A DNA stretch of 64,000 nt from Sipunculus nudus (lineage: Eukaryota > Annelida > Sipuncula > Golfingiida > Sipunculidae). Position 1 is the stretch's first letter. Every line of letters starts with the position of its first letter. The notes under the pieces were generated by a model that saw only the letters and a list, made by a program, of their open reading frames with translations, searched no databases and was not told the origin of the DNA. Shown piece after piece: positions 47,901 through 59,900 of the stretch. The position numbers and the translations under genes were made by a program. The stretch is from contig CM049310.1 of assembly GCA_026874595.1 (NCBI GenBank), positions 21,116,058 to 21,180,057 of the forward strand, given 5' to 3'.

Positions 47901-50900
47901 TCCAAGCACTTGGCACCCAGATGTCGCAGAGCTTAAAAAATTAAGCCTCAGCTGTTTGTTCACTGCTTGCCACTATAGCATACTCCATCTCTTGCTTTGT
48001 ACGGACAAACCCTAACTCTTGAAATACACCAAATATACATGGGATAGCCGTGATCTGTGTGCATATAAATGCCTGGAAAACAAAGGCAGCGGATGTGAAT
48101 GATGTAAGCAGGACCTGTGCACATAAGCCAAGTGGTGTAAAACAAGCAGAGGGAGGAATCATGACAGATACAAGCATGTTGAATTGCATGGAGAACGGTT
48201 ATATTATTCATTATTTCAGGCTAATATATAAGTGCAAAGGCTTTAGGATACAGTTAACATACATGGGAGTCAGTTGGATCTATCATTGGAATACTTAACA
48301 TGTATCCATTATGGATAAAGGATTCCTGACCAGTAGGCACTAATTCCATAGTTGCACCGAATATTCTTTACAAATGCCTTTTGGTTGCCTAAATTAATAT
48401 TTGCAGATATTCCACCAATTTTGTGTAATGTAGTAATACATCATGTTAAAAGTATTTACTTTGCGATTCTTTTGCATTGTTTATGCTAATGGATTGTGGA
48501 TGGCGTCTTGCTTGATGTTGTCACAAGTTGATATCCCTTTCAGCCATTCCATGTCATGGGTGAGGGAACCAGGATTTATCTGCAAACGCCTGTGCACAAT
48601 AAAAACTGAACAACCAAAAATAAACTTTATTAGTGCACATAATACACACAAATGTTCCAATTTCATTAGCTCAGCTGACTGTAAGTCAACTGAGGTATAG
48701 GAATGGCGCTTTGTCCGTCGGCCGTGCGTTAGCAGGGCACAAATCGTAACTGCTAGTCCTAGAAACTTCTAAGTAAACATCCTAGGAGGTCAATAAAAAC
48801 ATCTCCTTGGAAACCTGAAATTAGGTCACTCTGACCTATATCCTCCGAGCTATGGGGCTTGAAAGTACCCCCCCCCCCAGAAAAATAAAAAATATAATAC
48901 AAAACCTCCAATATCTTGATAATTAATGCATGGATTGTCATGAATCTTGCCTTGAATATTGACCATGACTAGTTTTGTCAGTTCCCGAAAAGTGGTGGTG
49001 CCACCTGTATTTTTGTTATTTTAACGAATATTTTTCTATTTTTTTTACTATAAAATGACAACAATCATGTCAGTTTTCAGCTGTAATTACATCTAGTGTC
49101 CAAAAACCTGGTGTGTTTATCACAAGTGGATGCCATATAGTAATCACCCTGTCTGTCTGTCTGTTCGTCTGTCTGCCTGTCCATCAGCTGTTTGTTCACT
49201 GCTTGCCACTATAGCATACTCCATCTCTTGCTTTGTACGGGCAAACCCTAACTCTTGAAATACACCAAATATACATGGGATAGCCGTGATCTGTGTGCAT
49301 ATAAATGCCTGGAAAACAAAGGCAGCGGATGTGAATGATGTAAGCAGGACCTGTGCACATAAGCCAAGTGGTGTAAAACAAGCAGAGGGAGGAATCATGA
49401 CAGATACAAGCATGTTGAATTGCATGGAGAACGGTTATATTATTCATTATTTCAGGCTAAGATATAAGTGCAAGGGCTTTAGGATACAGTTAACATACAT
49501 GGGAGTCAGTTGGATCTATCATTGGAATACTTAACATGTATCCATTATGGATAAAGGATTCCTGACCGGTAGGCACTAATTCCATAGTTGCACCGAATAT
49601 TCTTTACAAATGCCTATTGGCTGCCTAAATTAATATATGCAGATATTCCGCCAATTTTGTGTAATGTAGTAATACATCAAGTTAAAAGTATTTACTTTGC
49701 GATTCTTTTGCATTGTTTATGCTAATGGATCGTGGATGGCGTCTTGCTTGATGTTGTCACAAGTTGATATCCCTTTCAGCCATTCCATGTCATGGGTGAG
49801 GGAACCAGGATTTATCTGCAAACGCCTGTGCACAATAAAAACTGAACAACCAAAAATAAACTTTATTAGTGCACATAATACACACAAATGTTCCAATTTC
49901 GTTAGCTCAGCTGACTGTAAGTCAACTGAGGTATAGGAATGGCGCTTTGTCCGTCGGCCGTGCATTAGCAGGGCACAAATCGTAACTGCTGGTCCTAGAA
50001 ACTTCTAAGTGAACATCCTAGGAGGTCAATAAAAAATCTCCTTGGAAACCTGAAATTAGGTCACTCTGACCTATATCCTCCAAGCTATGGGGCTTGAAAG
50101 TCCCCCCCCCCCCCAGAAAAATAAAAAATATAATACAAAACCTCCAATATCTTGATAATTAATGCATGGATTGTCATGAATCTTGCTTTGAATATTGACC
50201 ATGACTAGTTTTGTCAGTTCCCGAAAAGTGGTGGTGCCACCTGTATTTTTGTTATTTTAACGAATATTTTTCTATTTTTTTTTTACTATAAAATGACAAC
50301 AATCATGTCAGTTTTCAGCTGTAATTACATCTAGTGTCCCAAAACCTGGTGTGTTTATCAAAAGTGGATGCCATATAGTAATCACCCTGTCTGTCTGTCT
50401 GTCTGTTCGTCTGTCTGCCTATCCATCCATCCATCCACACAAATTTGTTTCAAGATGATAACTCCAGGTTGTATTAACACATGGATTTCAAACTTGACAT
50501 ACGTATGGCCCACCACTTAAGCAAGAACCTATATGATTTTGGGGTCACGAGGTCAAAGTCACAGGACTCCCTTATTTAAAAAGATTATGGCTGCAATTAA
50601 AAGCCAAGCTTTTCATCCCAAACTTTCCATTATGCGCATTTAGCTGGCTTGCCAGTATGGGGTGAGCATAAATGAATTTGGGGTCACATGGTCAAAGGTC
50701 AAGGTCACAGGGGCCATCTGTTCACAAATTAGTTTCCAGATGAAAACTCCAGTATAGTTTCAAACTAAACTCACCATTAAAGTAAGAACCGTGTCGATTT
50801 TGGGGTCAAATGGTCAAGGTCACAGGACTCATTTCTTTGAAAAGAATGCATATGCATTTGAAGCCAAACTTTTCATTGCAACCCTTCCATCTTGAAGATG

Positions 50901-53900
50901 TTGCTGATCTGCCAATAGGGAAGGATTCTGTTCAGTTTTTGAGGTCATGAGGTCAAAGGTCAAGGTCACAGTACCCACTTATTTAGAAAGATTGTGGATG
51001 CATTTTAAGCCAAACTTTTCATCCCAAACCTTTGATCTTGCACATATAGCGGAGCTGCCAATAGGGGAAGAATCTGATTGATTTTGGGATCACAAGGTCA
51101 TGGTCACAGGGGCCCTTCAGTCCACATATTTGTTTCTGAATGATAACTCCAGTTTTGATTGACATATTGGTTTCAATTTTGACTTATATATGACCCACCA
51201 ATAATGTAAGAACCCTTTTGATTTTTGGGTCATAAGGTCAAAGGTCAAGGTCACAGGACCCACTTCTTTAAAAAGAGGCCTGTTTTAAGCCAAACTTTTC
51301 ATCTTAATCCTTCCATTTTCAGTATGTGGTGCACATGCCAATAGGGGAAGTTTTCTTTTGATTTTGGGGTTACAAGGTTAAGGTCACATGGCCCATCCAT
51401 TTACAAATTGGTTTATGGACGATACCGCCAGTTTGGGTAGACAGGTTGGCTTCAAACTGATCACAGGATCAATATTTTGGAAAACCTCATTAACATATAT
51501 CCTTGTAGACAAATGCAGCTGAGCGTCGAGACCCATGGGTCCCTAGTTTTATTGGATATCATGACACATCCTACTTGTGTGTATACTTTAAACTTGTGTA
51601 TAAACTCCTTCATTATACACTTGAACAGAGGGATTTGCCTCATTGTTGCTTCCGTGTATGGAGGGGCAGCATGTGCTTTCAAGGATGGAAGTTGACACTG
51701 AATGTTTTAAACTAGTTCTCTTCATATTATAGATACAGTATATAAAAAACGTGATGGGGGAATGAAACTAAACATTTCCATAAATTATGAAATAACGCAT
51801 AAAATATTACTTTAATATCAGATGTATTTTGCTAATATCTAGGAGGGACCAAAGGATATGGTCTTTATTTTAGATAGTGACTAAATAAGAAAAAAATCTT
51901 TGTGTTCTGTGTCATAGACCAACCTTTTGTAGCTTAGGATTTGAATTTTGTAATCTGGAATTAGAGAAATATGTGTTATGAATACATTGATAATTAATAA
52001 CTTATATTTGTCAATTGACATGTGTGAAATGGTCATAGGGGAAGAAAAATTCAGCATAATTTAAGTAAAAGTTTGGAATAGTATTCCTAAAGATGAGTGC
52101 ACTGGGTTCCTAAAACGCTGGTGAGAAGAACTGACATTGGTGACTGACATGTGCCATCTGGTGGGGGAGGGGGTGGGTGGGAGGATCTTATTTGACAAAA
52201 GGTGCCTTCTAGAAGTTCTCTGGTTCAGGAATCTGCCATGGCAACCCACAGGTGGACTGACAGTGGCACACAACAAGCACAAAGCAGTTTTCATATGAAA
52301 TTAGTACAACAAAATTTATTTGACACCAAAGTCTATGCAGACCAACCAGTAATAGAATAAACATACCGCTGCAGGAATGGTTTCAACCTCAGAACAGCTA
52401 CTTGAGCAGATTCATAAAATGAGAGTCCTCTGTTACCTTTGTAGTTATTAATTGTTTGTCTCAAAATGTCATAAGTTGTTTCTTGTATTCAGTAAAAGAG
52501 ATGCTTGAGAACTCATGGTATAAATATATTGCACCTGAAAATTATAAACAGTCATGCAGACATAATTCTTACGTGGAACTTGACAGGAAATTTTCAATTT
52601 ATATCTTTTTATTGTAGCAACTGGTTGGAGGTATGCATTGGCCAGATGGGCCCACCAAAAGTCCTATTTTAATCAACTGGGTAAGCAAAATACAACTAAC
52701 TTTTGTATTTTTTAGTCATTGAGTCACTCTTTAATTGTTGTACTCTTTCCCTCCGGGCACACCAGGTGGCCTTTAGTCATATGTACTGGTATTTAGTATA
52801 TCGGTAAAGTGATAGTAAAAATGTTGCTCGTAACAATCTGTAACATGCTTTTCAGTATTCTTTTTAGCTCACCTGTGAGCTATAGCCATGGTGCGGTGTC
52901 TGTCTGTTATCTGTCAATACTAGCAGTTTTTCTCAGCAATGACTGGACAGATACTCACAAAATTTTGTATACAAAATTAGAAGTGTGAACTGTGAAATGG
53001 GCTAAGTAGTTGACACATTCAAATTGATGGCTTCACTTACATTTTTGGTAATTTTTTAAGAGATTTGTATTAAGGGCCCATTTAAGATATTGCACTCTTT
53101 TGAACACATGGTGACCTAATATGCAGTCATGGTGAATCAAATAAAAAAGTAATGAAGTGTGCATTATACAGGCATCTATCCCTGTTATCATTGGTATTTT
53201 AAAGAAAATTGGTCCAATCAATTTTTCAGAACCATGTCAGACATAATGGTACTACTTGACCCTTGACCCAGGTTTCTGCTCTTTTTCATTAAATTCAAAC
53301 ACATCAGATGGCTTTTCTTGGCAAAGGCTGACGGAATTCTCACTATAGCTTGCACATATATTGATCTTAGTCAAAGCATATCACTTGGTATTTTGGGGGT
53401 GGGGGTGGAAATTAACATTTTGGCAATTTAAGGAGGTTGTTTTGGTCAGTTTTCACCACTTAACAAGTTAACAGTCTTTTGAAATCGTGTTCAAGCCTTT
53501 CCACTGACATCTTTAATTATATGATTTAAGTAAAGGAATGGGCATTCTTCTCATCATGCGAAAATTATAGCACAGTTGTACAAGATCTTCAGGATCGTCA
53601 CAGACAACACAGGGAATGGATATTTGAAAGGTTTTGGCACCACATTCTACATTTAACTAATGTTCAAACATTGTTCTTAATCCTGTTTGGGTCATTGTTT
53701 ACTTGTCACCAAGTGGTTGGCTTTTCTTTAATCCTGTTACTGTTTTATGAATTGGGTCTGATTAAATTTTTAGCTCAGCTGACTGTAAGTCATCTGAGCT
53801 TTAGCGATCACCCTTTGTCCGTAGTCCGTCTGTCTGTTAACCTGGCACAAATCGTAACCGCTGGACCTAGAAACTTGTAACTCGAGATTCTGAGAGGTCC

Positions 53901-56900
53901 ATGAAAAATCTCCTAGGAAACCAGAAATTAGATCTCTGTTACCCATATCCTTCGAGCTATGGGGCCCCAAAGTACCCCTCAGAATAGTAAAAAATTTCAT
54001 ACAAAAACTTCAATATTTCATTAGCTACATCACTGACAGTCATGATTTTTGGCATACATATTGATCATGAGATGTACCATCAGTTCCTGCAGACTGGTGG
54101 CGCCACCTGTATTTTTCAATTTTTTACGAATTGTTTTTCTTTTTTTGAGACCTTTAAGGATGCTGTCATCTGTCAACAGGGTACAAATTGTAACAACTGG
54201 ACCATGAAATCTTCATTCTTGACACACAGGGAAACCCATAAAAAGTCTCCATGGAAACCAGAAATTAGGTCTCTGTTACCCATATCCTTCAAGCTATGGC
54301 ACTCCAAAATACAGCTCAGAATAATGGAAAATTTGATACAAAAGCTGAAGTATCTGAACAACTAATGGAGAGATCACCATAAATGTTTGCATGGATATTG
54401 ATCATTGAGTGTTTCATCAGTTTCTGCAGACTGGTGGCACCATCTGTATTTGTTTGGGTGTTTTTACAATTTTTTTCTCAATTTTTGAGACCTTTAAAGA
54501 TATGAACATCTGTTAACAGGGCACAAATCATAACAACTGGACCAAGAATCTTCATTCTTGACACACAGAGAGACCCATGAAAATTTTCCACGGAAACCTG
54601 AAATTAGGTCTCTGTTACCCATATCCTTCAAGCTGTATGGCTCCAAAATACCCCCCAGAATAATGAAAAATTTGATACAAAAACTGCTCTATCTCAATAA
54701 CTACAACACTAATGTTCATGATCTTTGGGATACATATGGATCATGAGGTGTTCTTTCAGTTTCTGCAGACTGGTGGGGCCATCTGTATTTTTTTCAAATT
54801 TTTACGAATTTTTTTTCTCTGTTTTTTTTAGCTCAGCTGACTATAAGTCATCTGAGCTATAGTCGTGGTCCATTGTCCGTCGTCCGTCCGTCTGTCCGTC
54901 CGTCCGTCCGTCCGTCCGTAGATGTGGCACGTTTTGAAACCGTAAGACCTAGGAATCCAAAATTCAGCATAATGTTAGATGTCCCCAAGATCTCCTACCA
55001 AGCTGAAAACTGGGTCTTTGCGACTTCGTTCCTTTGAGAAATTAAGGAAAAACCTCAATTTTTTATTAAAATCCTATTTTCACACTTCAGGACTGCCTCA
55101 TATCAAAACCACTCATCTGTTTTTTCTCATATTTACCATAAATATTCCTCTATATAGTTCCTATGTACATGCCAGAAATTAAGTCTGTAAAGTATAAATT
55201 CTTTAAGTTGTGGGCCCAAACATATTGGACTTTGTAAAAAATCAGGAAAAATAATAACTCACTTAACATGAAAAATATTGAAACTAGAGTCTATTTTTTC
55301 AAGTATATAACTATGTTTAATTAAGATTCAATTGTTTACCCAAAATTAGATCTGAATTTTGTAAATTTTTTAAGTTATTAGCATAAAAAAAAATCAGTAC
55401 CTTAAATTTTGCCCAACTTTGACCATGGCACGTTTTTTTCCTGTAAGCACCATTGATTTAATTTTCACAGCATGTAAACATAAATATTTAGTTTGTCTAA
55501 ATCTGAAATTTGGAAATAAAAGCTTGAAAATTAAGCTAGTTATTGATTTTTTTTCTGTAGTCACTTGCTTTGATTACAGATGCAGGGTCCCACTCCAGGT
55601 CACTGGAAGTCAGCTATGCCAGGGTTTCTGATTTGTTACAGTCACTGGGGGAGATCCCCTGCTGTGACAGGTGTACAGTTATTCTCATATCACCACCAAT
55701 CACCCCCCCCCCCCCCCCCCCCCCCCCCCGCAAACCCAACCCACCAAGTGTTATGCAGTAATTGTTATTGTTTTCACTGTATCTCCTTAATTGTAATGCT
55801 GTTTCCACTCCGATATGCAAAAACTTTCCTTGAAAAAATAATTCAAGGTGTAATCCAGAAGATGCAATGTTGTGTAATGTAGCATTTTTAAAGAAATCAA
55901 TTTTCTTTTAAATGATTTTAACAAATATAAAGGAACCCATCAGTATGCTTAAATTATTATAAAATATGAAGCACATTATGGATAAATAAAGACACAATTA
56001 AAAATTGTGAAATCTAAATCAAGTATTATTTTTAGATATTTATTGTTTTGCAGATTTAAAAGATATATTTTTGTGGTAAAAAATAAATAAACATTTGTAT
56101 GCATGATGTGGTGTTATCTGACAAGATTGAGATTTATGATGATGCAATTGAGAATTATGAATCAACTTTTATATTCAGATATATATGTTAAATTGGAAAT
56201 GTATAGAAATATAAACTTAAATTAGAAAATAATTGATGTGATAAAAAAATCAGGATTTAATACAAACATTTCTTCATTATTTTCCTGCCTCAGCAGAATT
56301 TGAGATCAGGCTTTGTTTGCCCTGTTTTATGTTGTTAATTAGCTACATTTCAACTGTATACATTTCATAAATAAAATACATATATATTCAATAATATATA
56401 TTATACAAAAAAATAGATTCAATTGAACAAATGTGTAAACTACTGAAATGTCAACAGTTAATCGAAAAACCAACTAATGATCATGGTAATAGTACAGATC
56501 ATTTATTCACAAACTGCTCACATGCTTTAGTTTCAACATTAGGAAACACATGGTCAGGTCACAAAATATTTTTTGCAACAATTTCTTGCTCATCAATAAA
56601 AACCAATCATATAAACCAACCATGGCCTTTATTACCTCTTCCTCTTACACTTTATCTCCATTAGATATTATTTTAGATTTTCACCTTCAAGGTTAACGTC
56701 AGCTGAGCACAGTGACCCATAGGTCCCTTGTTTAGACCTTTAAAGATGTTGTTATCTGTCAACAGGGTACAAAACGTAACGACTGGACCTAGATTCTGCA
56801 ATCTTGTAATGCTAGGAGGCCCATGAAAAGTGTCTGTGGAAACCTGAATATCCTTTGAGCTATAGGACTCCTAAGTATCCCTCAAAATTATGGACAATTT

Positions 56901-59900
56901 GATACAAAAGCAGAAGTATCTGAACAACTAATGCAGAGATCACCATGATTCTTTGCATGGATATTGATTATGGAATGTTTCATCAGTTTCTGCAGACTGG
57001 TGGAGCCACCTATATTTTATTCAATTTTTTCGAATTTTTTTCTCTATTTTTGAGACCTTTATGGATGCTGTCATCTGTTAACATGGCACAAATTGTAACA
57101 ACTGGACCTAGAATCTTCATTCTTGTCATGCAAGAAGGCCCATGAAAAGGGTCTGTGGAAACCTTAAATTAGGTCTCTGTTACCCACATTTCAAGCTTTA
57201 GGACTCTGAAGTATCCCTCAGAATAATGGAAAATTTGATACAAAAGCTGAAGTATCTGAACAAGTAATTCAGAGATCACCATGATTCTTTCCATGGATAT
57301 TGACCATTAAGTGTTTTTACTAGTTTCTGCAGACTGGTGGAGCCACCTGTATTTTTTTTCAAGTTTACACGTTTTTTCTCTATTTTTGAGATATATAAAT
57401 ACAGACACAACTTGGCCTGTTGGTTAATCTGTTTGATGCTTCAGTTGAATGGCTATATACTACCATTCAGATGATAAAATTTCCTTTTGCGAATCTCTTC
57501 CAAGTCAGCTGAGCGACTTGACCCATGGGTCACTTGTTAATTTCTTTACTCTATTTCTGTACTGATAATGTTAATAAGGAATCCAGTATAGGTTATTTAA
57601 TTTTTGTGAAATCTTAACACAGCATGAATTGCAAACACTGCAGGTTTTGCAGTTGAAATGAACTTTAAAACTTCAAGAAGTTCCCTGTATGAGATCATAG
57701 CTTTTCCAATATATGTTATATCTGTAATATTTACAGGTGAGCTGGGTCCTTGGTTCTTTGTTTGGCTGCTTGAAAAAAAAAATGTTGTATTTCTTTCCAT
57801 CACTGCACCCTAAGTTTCATGTAGTTCAACACTTTACAATTAATTTGACCTCTCAAGAAAATTAACTTTAAAACGTCATCTGTTATCTGAACAAATTCAA
57901 CAGCATTACAATCATGCCTATTTTTTCTCAAGAGAAATTAATTAGAAAGACGTATCTTTTCTCTGAACATATATCAGGGCATTAAAATTATGCTAACTAG
58001 TATTTATTTTATTTTGCACTGAAGTCCAATCAGCCAATTTTAACATGGACAAAAGTGTAACAACTGAAAATTAAGTTTGAAATGAACCAGTTGTTTATCT
58101 CAGCCAGTGGAACAATATTTAGTCACATAGCTGTTCTTCATCCCTTTTGCAGGTCTGATGCGTGATGACATCATATATGAAACACCAGAGGTCAAAGAAG
58201 CCTTACAGAGACTGCCCAAGGATGTTTATGATGCACGCATGTTCCGTATCTCCAGAGCAATTCACTTATCTAACCAGAAGACAGTGCTGCCCAAAGAGGA
58301 ATGGACAAAATTTGAGGATGTGAGTGTCATAGTGCAAATATTCTTAAAATGTTTTCATCAGATGTAGGGTTTACATTTGACCTGTGTAAAACCTATTTTA
58401 CCCAATTCATGGGGTAAAACCTGGGTTTAAAGTATTTTTTTCAGGGTTTTGCTCAGTGTTTAACCCAAACATAACCTATGTTTATTTGCATTTATTAAGC
58501 AAGGCCCAAGCTAAGTTTCTTTCTGATTGGTCAGCAGAAGTTAAAAATATTTTGTGAATATTACTTATTAGTAGACCAAATGGCTCTTACAACAGCCCCC
58601 TTGTCTTAAAGGAGCCATTTACCATACTCACATTAATTCAGTTTGGCTGTGCAGAGTACATCGCTATAATCAATATGAATTGGGGTAAAACTCCGAATCC
58701 TTGGTGATACCATATATATTACCCATCCGATTCCCAGGTTTTACCCAGGTGTCAGGTGAAACCTGCAAACCTTAAAATATATATATTGATCATGCACACA
58801 CAGTCAATAAAACGTCTGATTGTTTGAGCCACATGTATCTTGGACTCCTCCATCTTGTACTTAAGACTGGTGGCGCCATCTGCAATCAATTTCATGTGGC
58901 GTCCATCCATACATGTGCTTTGGGTGAAAATTGCTCATATCTCAGGAGTGGGTCAAGGTATTGGCCGGAAATTTGGCATGTAAATGCATCTTGAAGAGTT
59001 TTCAAGTAGACTAGACAGGTGGCGGCAGGTGTTTTCGTTAAATAAATAAATGCACTTTCTCAGAGTTTTAGTTGACTATATTCAGCATTAGTGTGACATA
59101 CCACTCAATCCATCTATCACTTCACCCGTACCACTCTGACTTCAGCAGAGACACGTTGTTGCTTGTTGATTACCGGTTTTCTATTATTTCATGCATCTGT
59201 GCACATAGCCTAACAGTGGCTTGAAGTATCTGATGAAATTTTTCATGTCCATACATCTTTAATGGCTTTCTCATACCCAAGACTTGTGGTGCCACTTGCA
59301 GTCATTTTTTGTGTTGTGTATAACTGTATATCCATTACATATTTCAGCAGAGATGTTGTACATAAACATTTGACACATACTTGAAAGTAACGGTCCAGCA
59401 TGAAAGCATTATTTATTTTAATTTATACCAGATGTATATCCTATTGCACAGGTTCACATTTGGCCTGTAGGTCTTGTTTTTAGTAGCGATCGAGCACCTC
59501 ACCAGATTATCACTTGACACTTAGTTAATAAAAACCTTTGACGCAGCCGGTTTGAAGTGACGGGGGCGGTGCCTGAGAAACATATGATTAATTTTTTTTG
59601 GCCTAAGACTGTCTTGCCATGACAACCACATTGTATGTATGTAGTCACAAACCATAGCAACCATTCAGTGGTGCTTCAAATCAAAATTATTAATGGAATT
59701 ATATGAAGGTATTGTCAATAAAAGCATTTTATTTGCATAATTATTTTGTAGTTTTTGCATTAAACCAATAAAAAGTAGAATGTTTCTCAATTAAACATAA
59801 AATGTTCAATTTGACAGTCTACAATAATACTCAACAAGAATTATACATTACTCAACAGATTTGTTTGATTAACACCATGAAATATTTTTGACATCAAAAT

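Noticed and set aside
57597-57803. 68-codon reverse ORF (SYRELLEVLKFIS) in UQCRB intron 2
   Set aside because: No recognisable domain, no splice signals, and length within chance for AT-rich sequence.
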